Assembly: GCF_029867415.1 (NCBI RefSeq)
Contig: NW_026705173.1
Location: 558,001 to 622,000, forward strand
Origin: Vicia villosa
Lineage: Eukaryota; Streptophyta; Magnoliopsida; Fabales; Fabaceae
Length of the DNA: 64,000 nucleotides
Direction: 5' to 3'
Part shown: positions 47,442 to 58,335 of the stretch, in pieces
Layout: each line of letters starts with the position of its first letter
How positions within the stretch are numbered: position 1 is the first letter of the stretch
Made by a program: the position numbers and the translations under genes
The notes under the pieces: model-generated
Told to the model about the DNA's origin: nothing
The model's database searches: none
Seen by the model: the letters and a program-made list of their open reading frames with translations, nothing else

Positions 47442-49307
47442 ATGGCTGGTGAAGAACTCACATCTACATCTGGCTCTACTGAGCAATACAATGGAAATGG
47501 TAACAATAGTTACACTAGACCACCAGTATTTGATGGTGAAAACTTTGAATACTGGAAAGACAAACTGGAAAGTTACTTTCTTGGTCTAGATGGTGAACTT
47601 TGCGATCTCCTAATGGATGGTTACAAACATCCAGTGAAAGCTAGTGGCGTAAGGCTTACCAGACAAGAGATGGATGATGATCAGAAGAAGCATTTCAAGA
47701 ATCATCATAAATGTAGGACTGTTTTGCTGAATGCTATCTCTCATGCTGAGTATGAGAAGATATCTAACAGGGAAACGGCCTATGATATATATGAGTCATT
47801 GAAAATGACCCATGAAGGAAATGCTCAAGTCAAGGAGACTAAAGCTCTTGCTCTAATCCAGAGATATGAAGCCTTCAAGATGGAGGATGATGAAAACATT
47901 GAGAAGATGTTCTCAAGATTTCAAACGCTAACTGCTGGATTGAGAGTTCTGGATAAAGGCTACACCAAGGCTGATCATGTAAAGAAGATCATCAGAAGCT
48001 TACCCAGAAGATGGGGTCCAATGGTAATTGCATTCAAGATTGCGAAGAATCTGAATGAAGTTTCTTTGGAAGAGCTAATCAGTGCCTTGAGAAGCAATGA
48101 AATAGAGCTGGATGCAAACGAGCCTCAGAAGAAAGGTAAGTCTATTGCTTTAAAATCTAATGTTAAAAAATGCACTAATGCTTTTCAGGCTAGAGAAGAA
48201 GATCCTGAAGAATCAGAATCTGAAGAAGAAGATAAACTGTCCATGATCTCCAGAAGGGTAAACCAACTCTGGAAGAGCAAGCAAAGGAAGTTCAAAGGCT
48301 TCAGAAGTTCAAAGAGATTTGAACGAGGAGAATCTTCTGGTGACAGAAGATCTGACAAGAAGAAGGATGTCTGCTATGAGTGCAATGAGCCTGGACACTA
48401 CAAGAACGAGTGTCCAAAACTTCAGAAGGAGAATCCCAAGAAGAAGTTTCATAAGAAGAAAGGTCTTATGGCAACATGGGATGATTCTGAATCAGAATCG
48501 GAATCAGACTCTGAAGGAGAGCAAGCCAACTTCACGCTGATGGCTATAGAAGATGATGGATCAGAATCTACATCAGAATCAGATTCTGAAGAGGTATTTT
48601 CTGAACTATCTAGAGAAGAGTTAGTTTCCAGTTTAACAGAACTTCTGGAACTCAAGGCTTATCTTAGTATCAAATACAAAAAGCTGAAGAAGCAGTTTGA
48701 ATTTGAAACTAAGAAGCTGGAAGTGGAAAATTCTGAACTGAAGGAAAAAGTTTTAAATCTATCCAAAGATAGTGGATCTCCTTCTGAAACAGAAAAATCC
48801 ATTCCAAGTCTCAATCATATTCTGAAAGAATATGACTCGAGCTTCAGAAAGTTCTTATCTAGAAGTATTGGCAGAAGTCATCTTGCTTCTATGATATATG
48901 GTGTTTCTGGAAACAGAAGGTTTGGCTTTGGCTATGAGGGTGATACCTCACATAAATTTGAACCTGTTGATGATCTGAAGATCACATACAAGCCATTGTA
49001 TGATCAGTTCAAATATGGCCATGCACATGATATTAGGCTCACTTCACATGCACAGAGCTTTAACACTGTTCACACCAAGAAGCATGTGACACATCCTAAG
49101 AAATATCATGCTGACAAACCTAAAGAATATCATGCTGTTCCTCCTGTTAAATATTATGATAAACCCAAGTTCAATCAGAACTTGAGGAGAACTAACAAGA
49201 AAGGACCCAAGAAATTGTGGGTACCTAAGGAGAAGATAATTTCTGTTGCAGATATCCTTGGCTGCAAAGAGGACAAAAAGCAAAATGTCATGGTACCTGG
49301 ACTCTGA
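47442..49307 (+). CDS. gag: SIRE-b gag
   Basis: The open 621-codon Gag starts at the first ATG after the primer site. It has the N-terminal FDGENFEYWKDKLE region, a Copia-type Gag core (SMFSRFQTLTAG-like, KIIRSLPRRWGPMV), the zinc knuckle CYECNEPGHYKNEC, an acidic Ser/Glu/Asp stretch, and a Leu/Lys/Glu coiled-coil-like segment. It would coat the RNA in the particle. Unlike SIRE-a it has no internal stop. It ends at TGA 49305-49307, created by a G-to-A change relative to SIRE-a, where the frame runs about 20 codons further. Confidence 0.92.
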   Translation: MAGEELTSTSGSTEQYNGNGNNSYTRPPVFDGENFEYWKDKLESYFLGLDGELCDLLMDGYKHPVKASGVRLTRQEMDDDQKKHFKNHHKCRTVLLNAISHAEYEKISNRETAYDIYESLKMTHEGNAQVKETKALALIQRYEAFKMEDDENIEKMFSRFQTLTAGLRVLDKGYTKADHVKKIIRSLPRRWGPMVIAFKIAKNLNEVSLEELISALRSNEIELDANEPQKKGKSIALKSNVKKCTNAFQAREEDPEESESEEEDKLSMISRRVNQLWKSKQRKFKGFRSSKRFERGESSGDRRSDKKKDVCYECNEPGHYKNECPKLQKENPKKKFHKKKGLMATWDDSESESESDSEGEQANFTLMAIEDDGSESTSESDSEEVFSELSREELVSSLTELLELKAYLSIKYKKLKKQFEFETKKLEVENSELKEKVLNLSKDSGSPSETEKSIPSLNHILKEYDSSFRKFLSRSIGRSHLASMIYGVSGNRRFGFGYEGDTSHKFEPVDDLKITYKPLYDQFKYGHAHDIRLTSHAQSFNTVHTKKHVTHPKKYHADKPKEYHAVPPVKYYDKPKFNQNLRRTNKKGPKKLWVPKEKIISVADILGCKEDKKQNVMVPGL

Positions 49308-50829
49308 GTGCTCGCGACACATGACGGGAAGAAGGTCTACATTCCAAGACCTGGTGCTTAAACCAGGTGGAGAAGTCAAGTTTGGAGGAGACCAGAATGG
49401 CAAAATCATTGGCTCTGGAACCATAAGTCTTGGTAACTCTCCTTCCATATCTAATGTACTTCTTGTAGAAGGATTAACGCATAACTTATTGTCCATAAGT
49501 CAATTAAGTTACAATGGTTATGATATAATCTTCAATCAAAAGTCTTGCAAGGTTGTAAGTCAGAAGGATGGCTCAATCCTATTTACAGGCAAGAGAAAGA
49601 ACAACATTTATAAGATTGATCTTTCAGATCTTAAGAAGCAGAAGGTGACTTGCCTTATGTCTGTTTCTGAAGAGCAATAGGTCTGGCACAGAAGATTAGG
49701 ACATGCTAGTTTGAGAAAGATTTCTCAGATTAACAAACTAAATCTTGTCAGAGGACTCCCTAATCTGAAATTCAAATCAGATGCTCTTTGTGAAGCATGT
49801 CAGAAGGGCAAGTTCTCCAAACCTGCATTCAAGTCTAAGAATGTTGTTTCTTCCTCAAGGCCGTTAGAACTCTTGCACATTGATCTGTTTGGCCCAATCA
49901 AAACAGCATCTGTCAGAGGGAAGAAATATGGATTAGTCATCGTAGATGATTATAGCCGTTGGACATGGGTAAAGTTCTTAAAGCACAAGGATGAGTCTCA
50001 TTCAGTGTTCTTTGAATTCTGCACTCAGATCCAATCTGAGAAGGAGTGCAAGATCATAAAGGTCAGAAGTGATCATGGTGGCGAATTTGAGAACAGATTC
50101 TTTGAGGAGTTCTTCAAGGAAAATGGTATTGCCCATGATTTCTCTTGCCCTAGAACTCCACAACAAAATGGAGTTGTAGAGCGAAAGAATAGGACTCTTC
50201 AAGAAATGGCCAGAACCATGATCAATGAAACCAATATGGCTAAGCACTTCTGGGAAGAAGCTATAAACACTGCGTGTTATATTCATAATAGAATCTCTAT
50301 AAGACCTATTCTAAATAAGACTCCTTATGAAATGTGGAAGAACAGAAAGCCCAACATTTCATATTTTCATCCTTTTGGATGTGTGTGTTTTATTCTGAAT
50401 ACTAAAGATCATCTTGGTAAGTTTGATTCTAAAGCACAAAAGTGTTTCCTTCTTGGATATTCTGAACGCTCTAAAGGCTACAGAGTATACAATACTGAAA
50501 CATTGATTGTAGAAGAATCAATCAATATCAGGTTTGATGATAAGCTTGGTCTTGAAAAACCAAAGCAGCTTGAGAATTTTGCAGATATAGATATTGATAT
50601 ATCAGAAGCTGTAGAACCAATAAGCAAAGCTGCAGAAGCTGGAAGTCTTAGAAGCAATGGATCAGAAGATCAAGTTGCTGCTTCTTTAGAGAATCTCAGG
50701 ATTTCTGAAGAGCCAACAGTCAGAAGATCATCTAGACTTGCATCAGCTCATTCAGAAGATGTGATCCTTGGGAAGAAAGATGATCCTATCAGAACAAGAT
50801 CATTTCTAAAGAATGACTATCAGAAGTAG
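49246..50829 (+). pseudogene. pol: SIRE-b pol remnant (protease and integrase only)
   Basis: Frame +1 relative to gag. The protease motif reads WYLDSECSRHMTG: the active-site Gly is Glu (codon 49306-49308). A TAG at 49678-49680 replaces Trp of SIRE-a. Integrase follows with an H/C finger (CEACQKGKFSKPAF), LHIDLFGP, RSDHGGEF and ERKNRT. The protein ends at FLKNDYQK with TAG, where SIRE-a continues into RT. The following bases match the post-pol spacer of SIRE-a, so RT and RNase H were deleted in one event of about 1.6 kb. It cannot support its own copying. Confidence 0.92.
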
Positions 50830-51213
50830 TGATCAGAATCAGAAGGCGTATAGTCTACTCAGAAAAATACAGCTGTCATCTATTTTCTGATGGTGAACAC
50901 GTGTATGTACGGTTAGTAAAAAGCGTGCAGTTGAAAAGACGTCGACCTAGGTAACTGTGTTAAATCATTTCATTTACCACGTTCTCTCTCCTAATGTCAT
51001 GTCTCATTGAATGCATAATGATGTTTTTTTTAATCAATTTCTTTCAAAACCGTTTTCTTTTCTCTTTATTTTTATTTCTCTTTTCAAATCGTTTAAATAA
51101 CCCGCTTCATCTTCATTTATTTCTTTTCTCTCTCTCTCCATCGTCTGTGTATCTCTTTCGTTGCATTTGCTTTCAAACCCTAGTTTCTGATTTGATCTCA
51201 AAGCATAATCATC
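50830..51213 (+). promoter_or_regulatory. Leader of SIRE-b env-like ORF
   Basis: This non-coding spacer has a TTTAAATAA box near 51088-51096. A long CT-rich tract (51100-51150, with CTCTCTCTCTC) follows, then AAACCCTAGTTTC, a phrase common in plant 5' leaders. It could be an internal promoter and leader, or hold a splice acceptor. The first 100 bp match the spacer after pol in SIRE-a (10030-10220). Confidence 0.4.
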
Positions 51214-53640
51214 ATGAACTCATCTTCAAGTTCATCAAACCCAGCAGAAAGACTCACATCTACACAGATTCTTCTACGCAAATATGGGTATGCTCCTTTG
51301 AAAACATGCTTGATTCCCAATGACGAACTGGAAGTTCTTTGTGAATCTGCTGTGGACTTCAACAACCTTAGAGCAAATGGTTTTCTGTGTGACGTCAGAA
51401 TATTGGAGCAAGGATGGTCGAAATATCTTAATAGATTGGTTGGACTAATTTATCCTGAACTTGTGAAGGACTTATGGGTACATGCAACGGTTACCCCAAC
51501 TGCTATCATTTCCTTCGTGCTAGGGCATGAAGTGGTTATTACTGAAAAGCTCATCAGAAAGTTGTACAATCTGAATGATGAAGAAGGTTGGTCTGGTCTT
51601 CAACCTGGAATGGTTAGCTGGTATCAAGTTGAAAATCAAATCTCTACTGTCTTCGGAGCTAAGTCTCATAAAATGGGCAATTTAAGGCCATTTTATCAAG
51701 TATGGGTTGAGATTATTCTGGGTTCTCTTCACCACAGAAAGAAGATATTCTCACCCTCCGCCTACATTAGTCCGGATCACAAGTACACTCTCTTCTGCAT
51801 TGGCAGAAAGATAAAACTCAACATCTCTCACATTCTATTTGAGAATCTGAAGACTTCTATTTTTGAATCAAGAGAAGATGAAAGGGCGAAGTACCCTCAT
51901 ATTCCGAGAAAGACTATTCCTTTCGGAAGAATGATCTCAGACATTCTGACTGAAAGCAAATTGCTGGAATCCATCAGAACACTTGATGCATCCCATTATC
52001 TTGGACTAGAGCTCATCAAAAATGTACCTTCTGTGTGCACAAGCTTTCCTGACATTCTATCAAGAAGAATTGTTGTTGAAGGTTTTGTCTCTTTGTTTCA
52101 TAAAGAACTTCATCAGGCTGTCAAGTTTCACCTGGAAGATTGTGTTAGGAAGCAATCAGATATTGATCCTGCTTGGATCCGTGGCAGAGTACTTATGTCC
52201 AAAGCTGATCTTCTGAAGAAGGATCAGAAGGAACAACAAGCAAGGCTAAAAAGAAAGGCCCGAGAAGATGAGGCTAAGAAAGCCAAGAAGTTGAGGGTCA
52301 CCTATGATCCTGACAAGGTGGACTCTTCTAAACGCAGGGAGAAAAGGATCAGAGACTCTTTTCACACCACCAGATCTTCACATGCTTCTTCTGAATCCGT
52401 TACCAGGCAGGTTTTTACTCCACCTCCTTCTGTCCCTAAACCTTCTCCCCATTCACCTCCTTCTGAACCTAAAATCAACTTCACTATACCAAACCCTTCT
52501 CCATCATCTCTTTCCACTCCCATTCTAAACCCCACACCTCTAAGTATTCTTCCTCCAACTCCTTCTGATAAATCTTTCTCACCAATTCCCTTCATAAATA
52601 CTCCATCCTCTTCACAACCTATATTTTCTGATACTCCATCCACATCAATCATTCTCTCAGATGTCCCTTCTTCCTCATCCACCGCACCTTCACCTTCTAT
52701 ATCCCATCCCTTACCTACCAGAAAATTCAAACCCTACTGCCTTCTCTACCCTGACTACAAATTCACCTTCAATCCACCTGAACCTGAACCCTATGCCTAC
52801 CTGGAACTGTTCAGACATGAGGTGATTAGCAGTCTAGACCTTCTGAAGGATGCCTTCCTAAATGGTCTGGATGATGTTTCTACAAGAAATCTCTGGAGAA
52901 GCTTTCGCAAGGATTTTCAAGTAGAAGCAATGGGAGTACAGAAGAGACTAGTGGCTGCTGCCCTTGGTTACCCTGGTTACCTTCTGGAGGGTGATAATGG
53001 TATATACTACCATCCTCTCAGAAATTGTGTTGCTGCTGAGGAGAAGCCCTTTGTGGATGAATTGGAAGAAGCAAGACTTGCTGCTGCATTGGAAGCTAAC
53101 CCTTGCAGGGAAATTGTGGTTTGGAGACCTCCATATCCTGTTCTGCTCGGGGATTTCAAGACTCTCTTTGACTTTCTGAGGGAAAACCCTTCTAAGAAAG
53201 ACCCAAGCTTGGTCATTCCAGAAGTTGTTGACCCACCAGAAGTTGAAGGTCCTTCTGCCCCCAGGAATCTAGATGCCATTCTTCAGGCACTTGAGAATGG
53301 AGATTCTGAGATTCCGGCTGCAGAATATGAAGATGCTTCTATGCAAGAAGCAGATGTAGAAGATCATGTTGCTGAAACAGTTCCTGTTGAGGAAAACCCT
53401 GCAAATGATCTATCAATAGATGCTGCAGATCACAATGCCATCCCTGTGGGTAGAAGCTATGAAGCTTCTTCTGATGAACCTTCCCGTCTTGCAAGGACTC
53501 TGGAAGTTATTCAGAAGAACCAGGATGAGCAAAGCTCAGTCAATGCTGAGTTCAAAGCTTTCATGGAGAAGCAGAATGAGCACAACAATGGGATTCAAGA
53601 GATGCTGGCCAAGATCTTGTCGAAGCTAGGGTCATCTTAG
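51214..53640 (+). CDS. SIRE env-like protein (ORF3)
   Basis: This intact 808-codon ORF sits in the position of the SIRE1 env-like gene. Residues about 1-330 form a folded domain with YPELVKDLWVHATV and VLGHEVVITEKLIRKLYNL. Next comes a basic segment RLKRKAREDEAKKAKKLR that looks like a nuclear localisation signal. A Pro/Ser-rich linker covers about residues 390-510. A second folded domain (YKFTFNPPEPEPYAYLELFR onward) follows, then an acidic stretch and a C-terminal coiled coil (QKNQDEQSSVNAEFKAFMEK). I see no signal peptide or membrane span, so an intracellular role fits better than a viral envelope. It is open over its full length in an element with a dead pol. SIRE-a has lost it. Function unknown. 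Confidence 0.85.
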   Translation: MNSSSSSSNPAERLTSTQILLRKYGYAPLKTCLIPNDELEVLCESAVDFNNLRANGFLCDVRILEQGWSKYLNRLVGLIYPELVKDLWVHATVTPTAIISFVLGHEVVITEKLIRKLYNLNDEEGWSGLQPGMVSWYQVENQISTVFGAKSHKMGNLRPFYQVWVEIILGSLHHRKKIFSPSAYISPDHKYTLFCIGRKIKLNISHILFENLKTSIFESREDERAKYPHIPRKTIPFGRMISDILTESKLLESIRTLDASHYLGLELIKNVPSVCTSFPDILSRRIVVEGFVSLFHKELHQAVKFHLEDCVRKQSDIDPAWIRGRVLMSKADLLKKDQKEQQARLKRKAREDEAKKAKKLRVTYDPDKVDSSKRREKRIRDSFHTTRSSHASSESVTRQVFTPPPSVPKPSPHSPPSEPKINFTIPNPSPSSLSTPILNPTPLSILPPTPSDKSFSPIPFINTPSSSQPIFSDTPSTSIILSDVPSSSSTAPSPSISHPLPTRKFKPYCLLYPDYKFTFNPPEPEPYAYLELFRHEVISSLDLLKDAFLNGLDDVSTRNLWRSFRKDFQVEAMGVQKRLVAAALGYPGYLLEGDNGIYYHPLRNCVAAEEKPFVDELEEARLAAALEANPCREIVVWRPPYPVLLGDFKTLFDFLRENPSKKDPSLVIPEVVDPPEVEGPSAPRNLDAILQALENGDSEIPAAEYEDASMQEADVEDHVAETVPVEENPANDLSIDAADHNAIPVGRSYEASSDEPSRLARTLEVIQKNQDEQSSVNAEFKAFMEKQNEHNNGIQEMLAKILSKLGSS

Positions 53641-54810
53641 ATTGAGTCTTAGTTGTTTTGTTTTTGCTTTGCTGCATCTATTTTGTGCATCTTCTCTTGC
53701 TTATCTTCTTGTACTTCTGTACTTCTGTCTTTTTGAGCTTAAATGAAAATTATCTTTTTCTTCCACATGTTTCCTTTTGTTTTTCATCTGAATCTTTTAT
53801 GTTTTTGATGTTATGACAAAAAGGGGGAGAAAAATGTGATAAATGATCTGATTAATATTATCAGTTACCGGGTAAAAAGGCCCCACATTTCTAACAGAAC
53901 TTGCAAAGTTCTATGCTTTAAGTTTTGTTGTTGCAGGAATTGAAGATTCTCTTTAAAAGATCAACACAAGAGAAGTAACAAGATGGGAAAAGCAATTCTA
54001 TAAAGAATCAAGCTCTTGGATTCTTGAAGCAAGCTGAGTGCTATGAAGCTTCAGAATCAGAAGCAAGAAGCAAGAAGGAAGAATGTTCAGATATTCTGAT
54101 GATAGAATATGCTCTGAAACATTATGTCTATTTGTTCTGATACATATTATGTGGCTCTGATACATATTATGTGTTCTGAAACATATTCTATGTTCTGACT
54201 CATTCATGTTGACTTTTGTCGTTTAGTTTTGTTCTGTAACATTTCAGGATGTAGAGATGCTCTGATGATGCTCTGGTACATTCAACAATGTTCTGATACA
54301 ATCTAGCATGAAGTGATGTAAGAAGAAATTCAAGCTCTGAAGCTGTCCTAATGGAAGCAAGAGTCAGAAGCTGTGAATGTTCTGAAGATCAAATAAATTC
54401 AAAGTTTTGAAGCTGTCCGATGGAAGCAGGAGTCAGAAGCTGTGAATGTTCTTAAGATCAAAGAAATTCAAGTTCTGAAGCTGTCCGATGGAAGCAGGAA
54501 TCAGAAGCTGTGGATGTTCTGAGGATCTAAAGAAATTCAAGTTCTGAAGCTGTCCTATGGAAGCAGAAATCAGAAGTCATGAATGTTCTGAAGATCAAGC
54601 ATATGTGAACGTCTCTACTGAAATACTCAGGGAAGTCTTTTATTTATAAAATTCTTCTAGTATTAATTTCAGGGGGAGATTATTCATCTCAGTGGGGAGA
54701 TTGTTAATCTCAGGGGGAGACATATTCACATGCTTATGCTATAGCTGTGTAATTGTCTTTAGCCGTCTGCTCTTTCTGATCGCAAATTCATATATGTTTT
54801 TGTCATCATC
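53641..54810 (+). other. SIRE-b 3' untranslated region
   Basis: It contains a polypurine-like ACAAAAAGGGGGAGAAA at 53815-53831, TGTTCTGAAACAT-type repeats (54110-54300), a four-unit tandem repeat (54330-54600) and three GGGGGAGA blocks at 54669-54720, two of them framing the inverted repeat GAGATTGTTAATCTC. No ORF is credible. Confidence 0.8.
54330..54600. repeat. Four-unit tandem repeat of about 68 bp (SIRE-b)
   Basis: Units contain GAAGCTGTCCGATGGAAGCA and CAGAAGCTGTGAATGTTCTG. The unit number equals that of SIRE-a (9130-9412, inverted). Confidence 0.88.
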
Positions 54811-54824
54811 AAAAAGGGGGAGAT
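54811..54824 (+). other. SIRE-b polypurine tract
   Basis: AAAAAGGGGGAGAT lies directly before TGTTAG of the 3' LTR. Confidence 0.87.
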
Positions 54825-56026
54825 TGTTAGAACAAGATTTGTTCTGATCAATATTCTTAGTTTTGATGATAACAAGGATATGAATTTTGTGTGAGATAAT
54901 GTGGTACTCTAATACACTGCAATTTCCCTTTCAGGAAATATATATAGAGTATGCACAAATCAGCGCTCAAAAGCTTTGACTCAGAAGGTTCAGCATGCAA
55001 CATCAGAACATGGTCTGGCAAGACATCAGAAGATGGTCAAAGCAGAATCAGAACATGGGTCTATGGAAGCATCAGAAGAACTTGAGTTCAGAAGCAGAAG
55101 CACTGAAGTCCTCATGGTATCACGCTCAGAAGCACTTCAAGGTCAGAAGACAAGAAGATGCTCTGCACCAAGCTGTTTGACTCTGATGATATTCAAACGT
55201 TGTATACACAAACATCAGATCAGAAGCAAGTACAAGATGGCAGGCTACGCTGACTGACAAAAGGAACGTTAGAAGCTATTAAAGGCAACGTCAGTAGACA
55301 CAGCATAAACAACGCTCGAGGTAGTTGACAAAAGAGTGAAACATTAAATGCAATGTTGTACGGAATACGCAAATCATTAAATGCTCCCAACGGTCGTCTT
55401 CTCAAGTGCCTATAAATATGAAGTTCTGATGAGAAGCAAGGTCACCGAATCTGCTGATACAAACTTGCTGAAACGCTGTTCAAATCAAAGCTCACAAACT
55501 TCATCTTCATCAAAGCTCACTACATTGCTGTTGTAATATATTAGTGAGATTAAGCTTAAACTTTAAGAGAAATATCACTGTTGTGATTATAGATTTTCAG
55601 AAGCATTGTAATACTCTTAGAATTGATTAGATTAATTTGTAAGTAACTAGAGTGATCAAGTGTGATCAGGATACTCTAGGAAGTCTTAGCTTGTGTCTAA
55701 GCAGTTGTAACTAGAGTGATCACGTGGTGGTCAGGATACTCTAGAAAGTCTTAGCTTGTGTCTAAGCATTTGTTCCTAGAGCGATCAGGTTGTGATCAGG
55801 ATACTCTAGAAGACTTAGTCGTGGGCTAAGTGGAAAACCATTGTAATATGTTGCGATTAGTGGACTAAATCCTCAGGTGAGGTAAATCACTCCAAGGGGG
55901 TGGACTGGAGTAGTTTAGTTAACAACGAACCAGGATAAAAATAATTGTGCAAATTGTTTTTAACATTCAAGTTTTTAGACTACACTTATTTAAACCCCCC
56001 CTTTCTAAGTGTTTTTCTATCCTTCA
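54825..56026 (+). mobile_element. SIRE-b 3' LTR
   Basis: It is 1202 bp, the same length as the 5' LTR, and differs from it at about 20 positions by hand count. It is followed by the duplication CCAGC. Confidence 0.95.
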
Positions 56027-58335
56027 CCAGCTACTAGTCTTTCATAGGTGGAGTGATCATCTATAGGTATTAGTTCGGGTTTAAGTTGTTCTAACCTAGA
56101 GAGGTGGTCAGCAACTAAGTTCTCTATTCCCTTTTTATCTTTAATATCAAGGTAAAATTCTTGGAGTAGAAGAACCCATCTGAGCAATCTAGGCTTAGCA
56201 TCCTTCTTACTTAACAGGTATCGGATTGCAGCGTGGTCAGTGTATACTATTATCTTGGCTCCTACTAAATAGGACCGGAACTTATCGATAGCAAATACAA
56301 CGGCTAGCAATTCCGTTTTTGTGGTTGTATAATTATGCTGGGCAACGTCTAGGGTTCTACTAGCATAGTAGATGACATGCAGTTTCTTATCTTTTCTTTT
56401 CCCTAACACGGCTCCTACAGCGAAATCGCTTGCATCACACATGATTTCAAAGGGTTGCGTCCAATTAGGGGGTTGTATGATGGGCGCTGAAATCAGTGCT
56501 TGCTTTAAAACTTCAAAGGCCTCAAGACATTTTTGATCAAATTCAAACTCGACATCTTTCATCAACAGGTTTGTTAAGGGTTTAGTTATTCCAGAAAAGT
56601 TCTTGATGAAGCGTCGATAGAATCCAGTATGACCTAGAAAACTTCTTACTTCCCTAACGGTCTTAGGTGGGTTTAGGTTTTCTATTACTTCTATCTTGGC
56701 CTTGTCAACTTCTATGCCTCTCTTGGAGATGATGTGTCCTAAAACTATCCCTTCGTTCACCATGAAATGACACTTCTCCCAATTCAGCACAAGGTGTACT
56801 TCCACGCACCGTTCTAAGATTTTCTCTAGATTCGACAGGAAGTTGTTAAAGTCAAGTCCACACACCGAAAAATCATTCATAAATACCTTCATAATTCCAT
56901 CGAGATAGTCTGCGAAAATTGACATCATACAGCGTTGGAAAGTGGAGGGCGCATTACAAAGCCCAAAGGGCATTCGTCTGTAAGTGAATGTTCCATAAGG
57001 GAAAGTAAATGTGGTTTTCTCTTGATCCTCCGGGAGAATAGGGATTTGGAAAAAGCCAGAGTATCCATCAAGATAACAGAAATATGAGTGTCTAGCTAGA
57101 CGCTCAAGCATCTGATCTATAAATGTAAGAGGAAAGTGGTCTTTCCTAGTCCCCTTGTTCAATTTTCTGTAATCTATACACATGCGCCATCCTCCTTCGG
57201 TCCTCTTTGCTACACGCTCACCTTTCTCATTTTCCACGATAGTGATACCTCCTTTCTTTGGTACCACATGGACGGGGCTTACCCACTCACTATCCGAAAT
57301 CTGGTAGATGATGCCAGCTTCTAATAACTTAAGGACCTTTTTCTTTACAACATCACTCATGATAGGGTTTATTCTTCTCTGATGCTCTCTTGAGGTTTTC
57401 GAATTTTCCTCTAGCAGAATCCGATGCATGCATACGGACGGGCTTATCCCCTTTAAATCAGAGACTTTGTATCCTAAGGCTGAGGGATATTTTCGCAAGG
57501 TATCTAGGAGATGGTTTGTTTTGATTTGGTTCAGAGTAATGCTTATTATGACAGGTCGATTCATATCCTCGTACAAAAACTCATATCTTAGATTCTTGGG
57601 TAGTTCCTTAAGTTCTATGGTAGGTTTCTTGGTGCACCGCATAGGGTCGGGGGTAAGTGCTAAGCATTCAAAAAGGTTGTCATCAACGTAAGGTTCCATA
57701 CTCTTGAATCCGTCATCCTCTAAAATGGGGGTAGAAGGCAATCTGATTAAGGAATTGCTGAGATCATTTATGCAGTCATCGATGACGTTGATGGCATAAC
57801 ACGCATCTCCAATCACTAGTGCCATTAGAAATTTTGATAGAATGAACTCGATCTTTTCATCCCCTACCTTAAAAGCCAGCTTCCCTTTCTTAACATCTAT
57901 TATAGCTCCAGCGGTTGATAATAATGGTCTACCTAGAAGGATTGGGATGTCATCATATTCTTTGATATCCATAACTACGAAATCGGTCGGAATGTATAAC
58001 TGACCAATCTTGACAGGTATGTCTTCCAGAATAACCATGGGGTATTTAACGGATCTATCAGCTAATTGTAACGACATCTTAGTAGGTTGAGGCTCTCCTA
58101 GTTTTAACCTTTTACAGACAGCTAAGGGCATCAGACTTACGCTCGCTCCTAGGTCCAAAAGTGCTTTCTCTATCATATGATTTCCTAGGACGCAAGGGAT
58201 AGAAAAACTTCCAGGATCTTTGTCTTTCTTGGCAAGTTTATTCTCGGATATGGAATGACATTCTAAAGGTTTGGGATCGTCGAGTCTTCGTTTGTTGGAC
58301 AAAATACCCTTCAAGAACTTAGCATATGATGGTAT
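56027..58335 (-). pseudogene. pol: Athila protease, RT and RNase H
   Basis: A single open frame of about 760 codons. Protease: DLGASVSLMPLAV, with later LLGRPLLSTAGAIIDV. RT: VHVVPKKGG, MCIDYRKLNKGTRKDHFPL, YLDGYSGFFQIP, FGLCNAPSTFQRCM. RNase H: IMCDASDFAVGAVLG, TKTELLAVVFAIDKFRSYL, VYTDHAAIRYLL and ending VADHLSRLE. The RT catalytic motif reads FMNDFSV where the family has FMDDFSV: Asn (codon 56875-56877) replaces the first catalytic Asp, a G-to-A change. A TAG separates it from gag at 58336-58338 (probably a former Gln codon). The frame is cut at 56027 by SIRE-b and continues at 46153. Confidence 0.93.

Larger units (their letters stand above)
46154..56026 (+). mobile_element. SIRE-lineage Copia element (SIRE-b), lacks RT/RNase H
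   Basis: This 9873-bp element has two 1202-bp LTRs, perfect target duplication, primer site, gag, partial pol, env-like ORF, 3' untranslated repeats and polypurine tract. About 1.6 kb of pol (RT and RNase H) is missing between 50817 and 50825 when compared with SIRE-a. The LTRs differ at about 20 positions by hand count, about 1.7%. Structure and order match the SIRE/Maximus clade known from soybean SIRE1. Confidence 0.94.
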
